In this document: one piece after another, positions 39,197-47,646 of the stretch
Numbering within the stretch: the first letter of the stretch is position 1
Layout: each line of letters opens with the position of its first letter
NCBI GenBank assembly: GCA_934177725.1
Contig: CAKPPO010000014.1
Span: forward strand, 1-47,739
Length of the DNA stretch: 47,739 bases
Source of the DNA: an uncultured Clostridia bacterium
Lineage (GTDB): Bacteria; Bacillota; Clostridia; TANB77; CAG-508
Direction: 5' to 3'
Translations under genes and position numbers: made by a program
The notes under the pieces: model-generated
Seen by the model: only the letters and a program-made list of their open reading frames with translations
What the model was told of the DNA's origin: nothing
The model's database searches: none

Positions 39197-40192
39197 ATGA
39201 AGGATATATATATATTAGGAATAGAATCAAGTTGTGATGAAACATCAGTATCTGTAGTAAAAAATGGAAGAGAAGTTTTATCTAATATAATAAGCTCACA
39301 AGTACCAATTCACGAAAAATTTGGTGGAGTAGTACCAGAAATAGCGTCTCGTAATCACGTAGAGGCTATTTCTAATGTTACGAAAAAAGCACTAAAAGAG
39401 GCCAATATGAACTTAGATGAAATAGATGCTGTTAGTTGCACATATGGACCAGGTTTAGTAGGAGCACTTTTAGTAGGAGTTTCTTATGCAAAAGCACTTG
39501 CATATGCAGCAAACAAGCCTTTAGTTGGAACAAATCATATAGAAGGGCACATTGCTGCTAATTATATAACACATAAAGATTTAAAACCACCATTTTTAGC
39601 TTTAGTAGTATCAGGTGGACATACTCATTTAGTACATATAAAAGACTACAAGGAATTTGAAATATTAGGAAAAACTAGAGATGATGCAATAGGCGAGGCA
39701 TTTGATAAAGTAGCAAGAGTAATAGGACTTGGTTATCCGGGAGGCCCTAAAATAGACAAACTTGCAAAAGAAGGAGAAGCAAATATAAAACTTCCAGAAA
39801 CACATTTTGAAAACTTAGATTTTAGTTTTAGTGGAATAAAAACAGCAGTAATAAACTTACATCACAAAAATCCAGATGTTAATAAAGCAGATTTAGCAGC
39901 GAGCTTTGAAAAAGCAGTAACAGATGTATTAGTAGAAAATGCATTGAAGGCATGTGAACAATTAAAATTAAATACAATAGTGTTAGCTGGAGGAGTATCT
40001 GCAAATAGTTATATAAGACAAAGATTTAATGAACTAGAAGAAAACAAAAAAATGAAAATATATTATCCGGAGCCAATTCTATGCACAGACAATGCCGCAA
40101 TGATAGCATCAGCAGGATACTATAATTATATAAATGGCGTAAGATCAAATTTAGAACTAAATGCAGTACCAAACTTAAAAATGTGGCAATAG
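39197..40192 (+). CDS. tsaD: tRNA N6-adenosine threonylcarbamoyltransferase
   Basis: TsaD transfers the threonylcarbamoyl group to A37 of tRNAs that read ANN codons. The 331-residue protein starts with the ASKHA fold (YILGIESSCDETSVSVVKNG), has the metal-binding NHIEGHIAANY, the ALVVSGGHTHLV stretch and VLAGGVSANSYIRQ, with the final metal Asp in CTDNAAMIAS. AGAAGGAAAG precedes the ATG. The other t6A genes are not in the window. Confidence 0.97.
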   Translation: MKDIYILGIESSCDETSVSVVKNGREVLSNIISSQVPIHEKFGGVVPEIASRNHVEAISNVTKKALKEANMNLDEIDAVSCTYGPGLVGALLVGVSYAKALAYAANKPLVGTNHIEGHIAANYITHKDLKPPFLALVVSGGHTHLVHIKDYKEFEILGKTRDDAIGEAFDKVARVIGLGYPGGPKIDKLAKEGEANIKLPETHFENLDFSFSGIKTAVINLHHKNPDVNKADLAASFEKAVTDVLVENALKACEQLKLNTIVLAGGVSANSYIRQRFNELEENKKMKIYYPEPILCTDNAAMIASAGYYNYINGVRSNLELNAVPNLKMWQ

Positions 40193-40309
40193 GGACGTCC
40201 CTTATTACCACAAAAAAATGTCAGTAGGGACAGTCCTAAAAAATAAAAAAGTATGTAGATATAGCTAATATATAAAGAAAAAATGATAAATTAGATAGAG
40301 GTAATAGAA
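40192..40309. repeat. GGGAC-type palindromic repeats after tsaD
   Basis: GGGACGTCCC (40192-40201) begins at the tsaD stop, and GGGACAGTCC lies at 40227-40236, separated by CACAAAAAAATGTCAGTA. These share the GGGAC...GTCC signature seen after trpS, secY and the Tad-like cluster. Confidence 0.45.
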
Positions 40310-40573
40310 ATGGAATATAGATACAGACCAGAGGGAGTTTGTTCAAGAGAAATAATAATTGAAATAGAAAATAATATAATAAAAAATTTAAAAATAGTAG
40401 GAGGATGTCCTGGAAATACAGTAGGAGTTTCAAAATTAGTACAAAATAGAAATGTAGATGAAGTAATTAAAATATTAAAAGGAATTCAATGTGGAGACAA
40501 AGGAACATCTTGTCCAGATCAAGTTGCAAAAGCATTAGAAAATTATAAAAAAATAGATAGTAATAGAGAGTAA
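40310..40573 (+). CDS. TSCPD domain protein (TIGR03905-like)
   Basis: The 87-residue protein consists of one TSCPD domain: PEGVCSREIIIEIENNIIKN, VGGCPGNTVGVSKLVQNR and CGDKGTSCPDQVAKAL, with the namesake TSCPD motif and conserved Cys residues. This domain also occurs at the end of some adenosylcobalamin-dependent ribonucleotide reductases, where the Cys pair is thought to help re-reduction or bind metal. The role of the free-standing protein is not known. The ribosome binding site is weak (AGAGGTAATAG). Confidence 0.8.
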   Translation: MEYRYRPEGVCSREIIIEIENNIIKNLKIVGGCPGNTVGVSKLVQNRNVDEVIKILKGIQCGDKGTSCPDQVAKALENYKKIDSNRE

Positions 40574-40637
40574 GGAGCGCTCATACTGACATAAAAAGTG
40601 TCACTAAGGAACGTACCTACTGACATAAGGAGAAAAT
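40574..40637. repeat. Short repeat region before the phosphoesterase gene
   Basis: ACTGACATAA occurs twice (about 40593 and 40618), separated by AAGTGTCACTAAGGAACGTAC. GGAACGTACC is a diverged form of the GGGACGTCCC palindrome. The ATAAGGAGAA ribosome binding site follows. Confidence 0.4.
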
Positions 40638-41354
40638 ATGTCAATATATGTAATGGGAGATTTACATTTGCCATTTGGAGTTAATAAACCAATGGATGTA
40701 TTTGGTGATGGATGGCAAGGGTATACAGAAAAAATAAAGGAAGATTGGAATAAAAAAGTAAAAAATGAAGATACAGTAATTCTTGCTGGTGATTTTTCAT
40801 GGGCTACTTATTTAGAAGACACATATAAAGATTTTGAGTATTTATGTGCACTTCCAGGAAAGAAAATTATGCTAAAAGGAAATCATGATTATTGGTGGAC
40901 AACTATAACATCTATGAAAAAATATTTAGAAGAAAACAATTTTAATAATATAGATTTTCTATATAATAATAGTTTTCTAATAGAAGACAAAATTATAGTA
41001 GGAACAAGAGGATGGGCGCTTCTAGATACAGAAAACAGTCGTAAAATGGTAAAAAGAGAAGCGGCAAGACTTGAATTATCACTAAAAAGTGCTATAGAAA
41101 AATATGGAGAACAAAAAGAAATAATTTGCATTATGCATTATCCACCAGTGCTTGCTACATATATGAAAAATGAATATACATATAATTCAGAATTCCTAGA
41201 TGTAATGAAAAAATATAATGTAAAAAGATGTTATTATGGACATTTACATGGTGCATCACACAAAGATGCAATAGAAGGAAAGGTAGAAGGAATAAATTTA
41301 AAATTAATTAGTGGAGATTATTTAAATTTTAAACTAGAAAAGATTGACAAATAA
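40638..41354 (+). CDS. Metallophosphoesterase, calcineurin-like
   Basis: The 238-residue protein has all metal-binding motifs of the family in order: GDLHL near residue 7, GDFSWA near 52, GNHDYWW near 83, MHYPP near 165 and YGHLHG near 200. It is a cytosolic protein without signal peptide, resembling a group of small clostridial phosphoesterases of unknown substrate. ATAAGGAGAA precedes the ATG. The -35 box of the rplU promoter lies in its last codons. Confidence 0.88.
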   Translation: MSIYVMGDLHLPFGVNKPMDVFGDGWQGYTEKIKEDWNKKVKNEDTVILAGDFSWATYLEDTYKDFEYLCALPGKKIMLKGNHDYWWTTITSMKKYLEENNFNNIDFLYNNSFLIEDKIIVGTRGWALLDTENSRKMVKREAARLELSLKSAIEKYGEQKEIICIMHYPPVLATYMKNEYTYNSEFLDVMKKYNVKRCYYGHLHGASHKDAIEGKVEGINLKLISGDYLNFKLEKIDK

Positions 41355-41372
41355 AGTAGAATATGTTAAAAT
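41344..41372 (+). promoter_or_regulatory. Promoter of rplU-rpmA
   Basis: TTGACA (41344-41349), 17 bases, TAAAAT (41367-41372). The -35 box overlaps the last codons of the phosphoesterase gene. Confidence 0.8.
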
Positions 41373-41478
41373 TAGTATCTGTAAGCCGCCTGAGTCGGGC
41401 ACGAAATGCTAATAAAATAATTAGCTGCCTAGTATTTTATGCTTAGCGAGTATACATATAAGAGGAGGTGTACAATTA
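41373..41478 (+). promoter_or_regulatory. Probable L21 leader RNA
   Basis: The 106-base leader can form GTAT...ATAC as closing helix, GCC/GGGC in a small hairpin (about 41384-41401), CTAAT/ATTAG (about 41409-41424) and a third CTAGT...GCTTAG arm. A conserved leader of this size lies before rplU in many Firmicutes (L21 leader) and is thought to bind L21. Position and shape fit; I have not aligned it to a model. Confidence 0.55.
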
Positions 41479-41910
41479 ATGTACGCAATAATTGAAAGCT
41501 GTGGAAAACAATACAAAGTAGCAGAAGGAGATGTAGTATTCTTCGAAAAATTAGACGCAGAAGAAGGAAAAAAAGTTACTTTTGATAAAGTAGTTTTAGT
41601 ATCTGACGATAAAAAAGTAGAAGTTGGAGCTCCATATGTTAAAGGTATTAAAGTAGAAGGAAAAGTAGTTGAACATGGTAAAGGTAAAAAAATAGTAGTT
41701 TACAAATATAAAGCTAAAAAGAACTACAGAAGAACACAAGGACATAGACAACCATTCACAAAAGTAGAAATTACTAAAATAGCTATGCCAACAGCAAAAG
41801 CTACTGCAGAAAAAGCAGAAGCAAAAGCTGAAACAACAACTAAAAAAGCAACTACAAAAACAACTGCCAAAAAAGCTACAGAAGCTAAAGCAGAAAAAGT
41901 AGAAGCATAA
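41479..41910 (+). CDS. rplU: Ribosomal protein L21 with an Ala/Lys-rich tail
   Basis: L21 binds 23S rRNA near L20. Residues 1-103 are typical (MYAIIESCGKQYKVAEGDVV; KYKAKKNYRRTQGHRQPFTK). The remaining 40 residues are a low-complexity tail of Ala, Lys, Thr and Glu (KATAEKAEAKAETTTKKATT ...), so the protein is 143 residues rather than about 103. AAGAGGAGGTG lies before the ATG. Confidence 0.96.
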   Translation: MYAIIESCGKQYKVAEGDVVFFEKLDAEEGKKVTFDKVVLVSDDKKVEVGAPYVKGIKVEGKVVEHGKGKKIVVYKYKAKKNYRRTQGHRQPFTKVEITKIAMPTAKATAEKAEAKAETTTKKATTKTTAKKATEAKAEKVEA

Positions 41911-41966
41911 TTTAAATTAAAATTTATAAACGGATATATAAAAAAACACGAAGGGAGTGAGAAAAC

Positions 41967-42236
41967 ATGGCTCATAAGAAAGGTCAAGGTAGTGTTAAAA
42001 ACGGTAGAGATAGTGAATCAAAACGTCTTGGTTTAAAAAGAGCAGATGGTCAATTTGTATTAGCTGGAAATATTCTAGTAAGACAAAGAGGAACTAAATT
42101 CCATCCAGGAACAAACGTTGGAATCGGAAGCGATGATACATTATTCGCATTAGTAGATGGAAACGTTAAATTTGAAAGACTTGGAAAAGACAAAAAACAA
42201 GTTAGTGTTTATCCAGTAGAGGAAGCACAAGCGTAA
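41967..42236 (+). CDS. rpmA: Ribosomal protein L27 without the N-terminal extension
   Basis: L27 reaches the peptidyl transferase centre with its N-terminus. The 89-residue protein starts MAHKKGQGSVKNGRDSESKR directly. Most Firmicutes make L27 with an extension of about nine residues that is removed by the protease Prp, whose gene lies between rplU and rpmA. Here an in-frame TGA stands three codons upstream of the start and there is no gene in the 56-base gap, so both the extension and Prp are missing at this site. AGGGAGTGAG is the binding site. Confidence 0.97.
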   Translation: MAHKKGQGSVKNGRDSESKRLGLKRADGQFVLAGNILVRQRGTKFHPGTNVGIGSDDTLFALVDGNVKFERLGKDKKQVSVYPVEEAQA

Positions 42237-42240
42237 ATAT

Positions 42241-42275
42241 AAAAAAGAATTCATTTTTTAATGAATTCTTTTTTT
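42241..42275 (+). terminator. Terminator of rplU-rpmA
   Basis: GAATTCATT (42247-42255) pairs with AATGAATTC (42260-42268), loop TTTT, flanked by A-run and seven T. Confidence 0.9.
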
Positions 42276-42380
42276 ATATTAGAAAAATATAGCATTTTTA
42301 ATTAAATTATGGTATACTTATAAAGTATATAAAATGAGAAAATATATAAATAAGTTAAAAATATCATAGGGGGAATAGTT

Positions 42381-43388
42381 ATGGCAGATAAAAAACGTAT
42401 ATTAACAGGAGATAGACCAACAGGAAAATTACATATAGGTCATTATTTTGGTTCATTAAAAAAGAGAGTAGAACTACAAAATTCAGGATTATATGATCCA
42501 TATATATTAATAGCAGATGTTCAAGCATTAACAGATAATTTTAACAATCCAGATAAAGTAAGAAAAAATGTAAGAGAAGTAGCAATGGACTATTTAGCAT
42601 GTGGAATAGATCCTGAAAAAACAACAATATACATTCAATCAATGATACCAGAAGTTGCAGAACTTACAGTATTTTATTCAAACTTAGTAACAATAGCAAG
42701 ACTTCAAAGAAATCCAACTGTAAAAACAGAAATAGCTCAAAAGAAAGACTTATTCGGAGAAAGTGTTACATATGGATTTTTAGGATACCCTGTAAGTCAA
42801 GCAGCAGATATAACATGTTTTGAAGGAGAATTAGTACCAGTAGGAGAAGACCAACTTCCACTAATTGAACAATGTAGAGAAATAGTAAGGAAATTTAACT
42901 CAATATATGGAGAAACATTAATAGAGCCAGAACCAGTATTATCAAGTGCAGGAAGAATAAAAGGCTTAGATGGAAATGAAAAAATGGGTAAATCTCTAGG
43001 AAATGCAATATATTTATCAGACAGTGAAGAAGAAATAACTAAAAAAGTAATGAGTGCAGTAACAGACCCAGGAAGAATAAGAAAAGATGATAAAGGAAAC
43101 CCAGATGTATGTATGGTATATTACTATCATAAATTATTTAGTTCCGAAGATGAAGTAAATACAGTATGTTCTGAATGTAAAGCAGGAGCCAGAGGATGTG
43201 TAGCATGTAAAAGACAACTTGCTAAAAATATATCAGACACATTAAAACCAATAAGAGAAAAAAGAGCATATTATGAAGAACACCCAGAAATAGTAGATAA
43301 AATATTAATGGAGGGAACTTTAAAAGCTCAAAAAACAGCAAAAGAAACAATGAAAAAAGTAAAAAAAGCAATGAGACTAGATTATTAA
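42381..43388 (+). CDS. trpS: Tryptophanyl-tRNA synthetase
   Basis: Class I synthetase for tryptophan. The 335-residue protein has RPTGKLHIGHYFGSL (HIGH motif), the AQKKDLFGESVTYGFLGYPV region, ADITCFEGELVPVGEDQLP and GNEKMGKSLGNAI (KMSKS variant). A Cys-rich stretch CSECKAGARGCVACKRQL near residue 260 may bind metal, as in some bacterial enzymes. AGGGGGAATAG precedes the ATG. TATACT with an upstream TG at about 42309-42316 is a possible extended -10 promoter; the leader is too short for a T-box. Confidence 0.97.
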   Translation: MADKKRILTGDRPTGKLHIGHYFGSLKKRVELQNSGLYDPYILIADVQALTDNFNNPDKVRKNVREVAMDYLACGIDPEKTTIYIQSMIPEVAELTVFYSNLVTIARLQRNPTVKTEIAQKKDLFGESVTYGFLGYPVSQAADITCFEGELVPVGEDQLPLIEQCREIVRKFNSIYGETLIEPEPVLSSAGRIKGLDGNEKMGKSLGNAIYLSDSEEEITKKVMSAVTDPGRIRKDDKGNPDVCMVYYYHKLFSSEDEVNTVCSECKAGARGCVACKRQLAKNISDTLKPIREKRAYYEEHPEIVDKILMEGTLKAQKTAKETMKKVKKAMRLDY

Positions 43389-43434
43389 CGGACATTTGGG
43401 GACGGGGCAATTTTGTCCTGAGTAAGGAGAAATA
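43389..43434. repeat. GGGGACGG palindromic repeat after trpS
   Basis: GGACATTTGGGGACGGGGCA (starting about 43390) followed by ATTTTGTCC: GGAC pairs with GTCC across the unit. It shares the GGGGACGG core with the secY terminator loop. Confidence 0.45.
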
Positions 43435-43770
43435 ATGTTTAAAAAAGGTGATTTGTGCAAACACTTTAAAGGAGAAGATTTAATACATAAAAATATTTAT
43501 GAAATATTAGAAACAGGGGTAAAATATACAGGGAATGCACAAGATATTAAAGGTAATTTAGTTGTATATAAAAATATATTTCAAGAAAATCAAATATTTG
43601 CAAGAGAAGAAGTTGAGTTAGAAGAAGAACTAGAAAAAAATAAACAAATAAAATCTCGACAAAAATATCGTGTAGAAAAATTAACACCAGAAGAAATAGA
43701 AACAATAAGTACAGAAGAATTTATAAAGGCTAAAAAAGAATATATAGAAAGTTTGAAAGAGGTAAAATAA
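43435..43770 (+). CDS. DUF1653-like protein
   Basis: The 111-residue protein starts with FKKGDLCKHFKGEDLIHKNI followed by VVYKNIFQENQIFAREEVEL, which resembles the DUF1653 fold (a short beta-rich domain beginning with a RHFKG-type motif). The C-terminal half is charged and helical (KYRVEKLTPEEIETISTEEF). Function unknown. Its stop overlaps the obg start by one base (TAATG), so it is translated together with Obg. TAAGGAGAAA precedes the ATG. Confidence 0.65.
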   Translation: MFKKGDLCKHFKGEDLIHKNIYEILETGVKYTGNAQDIKGNLVVYKNIFQENQIFAREEVELEEELEKNKQIKSRQKYRVEKLTPEEIETISTEEFIKAKKEYIESLKEVK

Positions 43771-45044
43771 TGTTTACAGACTATGTAAAAATAATTGTAA
43801 AATCAGGAGATGGAGGCAACGGAGCTGTCTCTTTTCGTCGTGAAAAGTATGTAGCAGCAGGTGGACCAGATGGAGGCGACGGAGGAAAAGGTGGAGATGT
43901 CTACTTTTTCGTGGATCCAGATGCAAATACATTAGTAGATTTTAGATTCAAAAAGAAATTTAAAGCAGAAAATGGAAAAAATGGTGAAGGTGCACATAGA
44001 TATGGAAGAAGTGGAGAAGACTTACATATTGGTGTACCAATAGGAACAATAGTTAAAGATGCCGAGACAAACCAAGTACTAGCAGATTTATCTGAAAAAG
44101 GACAAGAAGAACTTATACTTCCAGGAGGAAGAGGAGGAAAGGGAAACTCACATTTTGCAACATCAACAAGACAAGCACCTCGATTTTCACAAGATGGAGA
44201 AAAAGGTTTAGAAAAGGAACTTGTGTTAGAGTTAAAATTATTAGCAGATGTAGGATTATTAGGATTTCCTAATGTAGGAAAATCAACATTTTTATCAAGA
44301 ACAACATCAGCTACACCTAAAATTGCAAACTATCACTTTACAACATTAGAACCAAACTTAGGGGTAGTAAAATCAAGTTATGGAGATAGCTTTGTAATAG
44401 CAGATATACCAGGAATTATAGAAGGAGCAAGTCAAGGAACAGGATTAGGTCTTCAATTCTTAAGACATATAGAAAGAACAAGATTATTGCTTCATGTAAT
44501 AGATGTATCTGGAACAGAAGGAAGAAATCCTGTGGAAGATTTTAATACTATAAATGAAGAATTAAAGCAATATAGCGAAAAATTAGCTACAAGAAAACAA
44601 ATAATAGTAGCAAACAAAATCGATAGTATGCAAGATGAAAATTTATATAAAGAACTAGAAAAAATGGCTAAGGAAAAAGGAATAGAAATATATAAAATTT
44701 CTGCAGTTACAGGCGAGGGAGTAGAAGAGCTTTTAAAACACGTATCTGAAGTTTTAAAGACGCTTCCAAAAGAAGATATTGTAGAAGTAGTAGGCGGAAA
44801 GAAAGTGTATAGCTTAGAAGATGAAGTACCATTTACAATAACAAAAGAAGATGGAATGTTTATAGTAGATGGTCCAGGGGTACAAAAAATTATGAGAAGA
44901 GTTAACTTAGAAGATAACGAATCTATGTATTATTTCCAAAAATGCTTAGATGAATTAGGTGTAAATAAAGCTCTAAAAGAAGCGGGAGTTAAAGAAGGAG
45001 ATACAGTAAAAGTAGTTGACTGGGAATTAGAGTGGATGGATTAA
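43770..45044 (+). CDS. obg: GTPase Obg/CgtA
   Basis: Obg is an essential GTPase of large-subunit assembly and stress response; in Bacillus it is also needed for sporulation. The 424-residue protein has the Gly-rich Obg domain (SGDGGNGAVSFRREKYVAAG), the G domain with GFPNVGKST (G1), DIPGIIEGAS (G3) and NKID (G4), and the C-terminal OCT domain (about 345-424, ending VVDWELEWMD). Overlaps the DUF1653 gene by one base. Confidence 0.97.
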   Translation: MFTDYVKIIVKSGDGGNGAVSFRREKYVAAGGPDGGDGGKGGDVYFFVDPDANTLVDFRFKKKFKAENGKNGEGAHRYGRSGEDLHIGVPIGTIVKDAETNQVLADLSEKGQEELILPGGRGGKGNSHFATSTRQAPRFSQDGEKGLEKELVLELKLLADVGLLGFPNVGKSTFLSRTTSATPKIANYHFTTLEPNLGVVKSSYGDSFVIADIPGIIEGASQGTGLGLQFLRHIERTRLLLHVIDVSGTEGRNPVEDFNTINEELKQYSEKLATRKQIIVANKIDSMQDENLYKELEKMAKEKGIEIYKISAVTGEGVEELLKHVSEVLKTLPKEDIVEVVGGKKVYSLEDEVPFTITKEDGMFIVDGPGVQKIMRRVNLEDNESMYYFQKCLDELGVNKALKEAGVKEGDTVKVVDWELEWMD

Positions 45045-45049
45045 GAAAA

Positions 45050-45105
45050 AATGTCAAACAAAATTAAAACTTTTGTTTGACATTCTTTTGTTTGTATGAT
45101 ATGAT
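45050..45105 (+). promoter_or_regulatory. obg terminator overlapping the lexA promoter
   Basis: AATGTCAAACAAAA (45050-45063) pairs with TTTTGTTTGACATT (45071-45084). The right arm contains TTGACA (45077-45082), followed by 17 bases and TATGAT (45100-45105), a good promoter. Terminator and promoter share bases. I see no clear match to the LexA box of recN here. Confidence 0.75.
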
Positions 45106-45134
45106 ATAGAAAATTTAAATTAGGAGTGATGTAA

Positions 45135-45791
45135 ATGAAAGCAAAGAAAGATCCTATGCAATTAAATAGAAGAGAAAAATCAATATTAAATTTTATCGAA
45201 AAACAAGTTAACGAAAAGGGATATCCACCATCAGTTAGAGAAATAGGAAAAGCAGTCGGTTTAAGTTCAACAGCAACAGTACATGGCTATTTAGCTAAAC
45301 TTGCTGAAAAAGGATATATTAAGAAAGAAGACCAAAAAGGAAGAACACTTCGACTATTAAAAGGAGCAGACAATAAAGAAAAAGTAAAAGAAGATAAAAA
45401 CTTCTATTCAGGTAGAGAAATGGTAGAAGTACCAGTTATAGGTAAAATAACAGCAGGGGAACCAATTTTAGCCGTAGAAAATATTACAGATACTTTCCCA
45501 ATTCCAATAGATTTCGTTGGAAATTCAGAAAGCTTTATGCTTACAGTTCGTGGAGAAAGTATGATAGAAGCTGGAATTTTAAATGGAGACTATATTTTAG
45601 TAAAAAAACAAAATGTGGCTAATAATGGAGAAATAGTAGTAGCTTTAATTGGAGATGAAGCAACAGTAAAAACATTTTATAAAGAAAAAGATCATATACG
45701 TTTACAACCAGAAAATAGCACAATGGACCCAATAATAGTTCCAAATTGTGAAATTTTAGGAAAAGTGGCTGGTGTATTTAGAAAAATGTAA
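45135..45791 (+). CDS. lexA: SOS repressor LexA
   Basis: LexA represses DNA damage genes and cleaves itself when RecA is activated. The 218-residue protein has an N-terminal winged helix (LNRREKSILNFIEKQVNEKG, then YPPSVREIGKAVGLSSTATV), the cleavage site Ala-Gly in GKITAGEPI near residue 107, the catalytic Ser in RGESMIEAG and Lys in ATVKTFYK. TAGGAGTGATG precedes the start. Confidence 0.97.
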   Translation: MKAKKDPMQLNRREKSILNFIEKQVNEKGYPPSVREIGKAVGLSSTATVHGYLAKLAEKGYIKKEDQKGRTLRLLKGADNKEKVKEDKNFYSGREMVEVPVIGKITAGEPILAVENITDTFPIPIDFVGNSESFMLTVRGESMIEAGILNGDYILVKKQNVANNGEIVVALIGDEATVKTFYKEKDHIRLQPENSTMDPIIVPNCEILGKVAGVFRKM

Positions 45792-45819
45792 AAAATAAAA
45801 TAGAATGGAGAATAGAAAA

Positions 45820-46299
45820 ATGGCAAGAATGAAAACATTTTTTATCTATTTCTTATTAGTAGTTTTGTTTTTTATATTTTCACAAGTTATGATATATATT
45901 GCAATAAATACAACATATAAATATAAAAGTGTGGAAATATTAACAACAATTCCAGTAGAAGCAAAAGTAGAAGCAACATCTATAAATGGAAAAGCAAAAG
46001 TAAAAGTTACAAACAATACAGAAACAACTATAGAAAATAAGTACATAGAAATAGCATGTTATTCTAAGCATGATGTTTTAATGGGAACAAAATATATAAA
46101 AATAGATAAAATAAATGCAAAAGATGAAAAGGAATTTGAAGTTCGTTTTAATTATAATAGAGTAGATAAAGCAGTTATAAATATAGTAGATGAAAAAACA
46201 CTTGAAGAAAATAATGCAAAAGAAGAAGATAAAGTATCTGATACAGAAAGAGGATTAGCTGCAATGATATCAGCATTGATATTACTTTATTTTATTTAG
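45820..46299 (+). CDS. Small two-helix membrane protein with an extracytoplasmic domain
   Basis: Not assigned to a named family. The protein (159 residues from 45820) has an N-terminal membrane helix (about 4-27), then a beta-rich domain of about 90 residues (KVKVTNNTETTIENKYIEIA, typical of FxLYD or DUF-type surface domains), a charged stretch and a C-terminal hydrophobic helix ending at the last residue (MISALILLYFI). The start at 45820 is preferred because TGGAG lies 9 bases upstream; it overlaps the earlier ATG at 45805. Follows lexA by 28 bases and is probably co-transcribed. Confidence 0.6.
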   Translation: MARMKTFFIYFLLVVLFFIFSQVMIYIAINTTYKYKSVEILTTIPVEAKVEATSINGKAKVKVTNNTETTIENKYIEIACYSKHDVLMGTKYIKIDKINAKDEKEFEVRFNYNRVDKAVINIVDEKTLEENNAKEEDKVSDTERGLAAMISALILLYFI

Positions 46300-46644
46300 A
46301 TTTTATCTAGATTAAAAATAGGATTTTTGAAAGCTTTAGAAATATATTAAAAATAAGAGTTTGTATAATATAAAACATATACGAACTCTTATTTTTATAT
46401 TCTAGAAAATGATAGCTTTCTGTAGAAGATAAATATGGTAGAAATTAGATTTTGTAGGAGTTTACACTGCGTATAAAATCTTGATTCTGTTTTTTTTATT
46501 TAGAATAGATATAATATTAAAAAGATAAAAATTATAAAATTAGAAAAAAGCATTGCTATTTTGAAAAAAACGTAATATAATTGTAACAGATTTGTAATAA
46601 AAAAGAAATAAAAGAGAACAATATATACTGAAAGGAAGATGCAA
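46300..46644 (+). promoter_or_regulatory. Intergenic region: terminator, orphan hairpin and mreB promoter
   Basis: A 17-bp stem (46351-46367 with 46378-46394, one G-T pair) followed by T-run ends the lexA transcript. AGATTTT (about 46447-46453) can pair with AAAATCT (about 46475-46481), followed after nine bases by a T-run, possibly a second terminator or the end of a small RNA. TTGCTA (46553-46558), 17 bases and TATAAT (46576-46581) form the mreB promoter, about 65 bases before the start. Confidence 0.6.
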
Positions 46645-47646
46645 ATGTTTGTATTTGGACAAGATATAGGAATAGATTTAGGAACAGCAACAGTAATAGC
46701 ATATGTAAAAGGAAAAGGAATAGTACTTCGTGAACCATCAGTAGTAGCAGTAGATAACAACACTGGAAATGTATTAGCAGTAGGAAAAGAAGCAAGAAGA
46801 ATGCTTGGAAGAACACCAGGAAATATAGTAGCAACAAGACCTTTAAGAGAAGGCGTTATTTCAAGTTATACAGAAACTGAAAAGATGTTAAAATATTTTA
46901 TAGGCAAAGTATGTGGAAAATTCGTATTTGCACCAAGAATAATGATATGTATTCCTTCTCAAGTAACAGAAGTAGAAAAAAAGGCTGTAATAGATGCTGC
47001 TTCACAAGCAGGAGCTAGAAAAGTATACTTAATAGAAGAACCAATAGCAGCAGCTATAGGTGCAGGAATAGACATTTCAAAACCATGTGGAAATATGGTA
47101 GTAGATATAGGTGGAGGGACAACAGATATAGCAGTCATTTCTTTAGGTGGTAGTGTAGTTAGTACTTCTTTAAAAGTAGCAGGAGATAAATTTGACGAAT
47201 ATATTGTTAAATATATAAAGAGAAAACACAATGTTATGATAGGAGAAAGAACGGCAGAAGATTTAAAAATAAATGTAGGCTGTGTATATCCTAAAATCCA
47301 AGATGTTGAAATGGATATAAGAGGAAGAGATTTAATAACTGGTCTTCCAAAGACAATAAGTATACGATCAAGTGAAATGCTTGAAGCATTAATGGAACCA
47401 GCTATGATGATAGTAGATGCAGTTCATTCTGTGTTAGAAAAAACACCACCAGAACTTGCAGCAGATATTAGTGATAGAGGAATATATATGACAGGTGGAG
47501 GATGTTTAGTTGATGGATTAGACAAATTACTACAAGAAAAGACAGGAATAAATGTAATGATAGCACAAGATGCAGTATCATGCGTTGCATTAGGAACAGG
47601 AAAAGCACTAGATAATTTAGATACATTAGATGGAAAAAGAAAATAG
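46645..47646 (+). CDS. mreB: Rod shape-determining protein MreB (or Mbl)
   Basis: MreB is a bacterial actin that guides cell wall synthesis along the cell. The 333-residue protein has the actin-fold phosphate loops (GIDLGTATVIAYVKGKGIVL; VVDIGGGTTDIAVISLGG), the connecting region IEEPIAAAIGAGIDISKPCG and the adenosine motif MTGGGCLVDGLDKLL. The start at 46645 is chosen because AAAGGAAG is 8 bases away; ATG 46639 is too close. It stands alone: a terminator follows, without mreC or mreD, so it could be an Mbl or MreBH type. Confidence 0.93.
   Translation: MFVFGQDIGIDLGTATVIAYVKGKGIVLREPSVVAVDNNTGNVLAVGKEARRMLGRTPGNIVATRPLREGVISSYTETEKMLKYFIGKVCGKFVFAPRIMICIPSQVTEVEKKAVIDAASQAGARKVYLIEEPIAAAIGAGIDISKPCGNMVVDIGGGTTDIAVISLGGSVVSTSLKVAGDKFDEYIVKYIKRKHNVMIGERTAEDLKINVGCVYPKIQDVEMDIRGRDLITGLPKTISIRSSEMLEALMEPAMMIVDAVHSVLEKTPPELAADISDRGIYMTGGGCLVDGLDKLLQEKTGINVMIAQDAVSCVALGTGKALDNLDTLDGKRK

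Noticed and set aside
42276..42380. T-box riboswitch before trpS
   Set aside because: The leader is only about 70 bases after the possible promoter, and no T-box consensus or specifier stem is visible.
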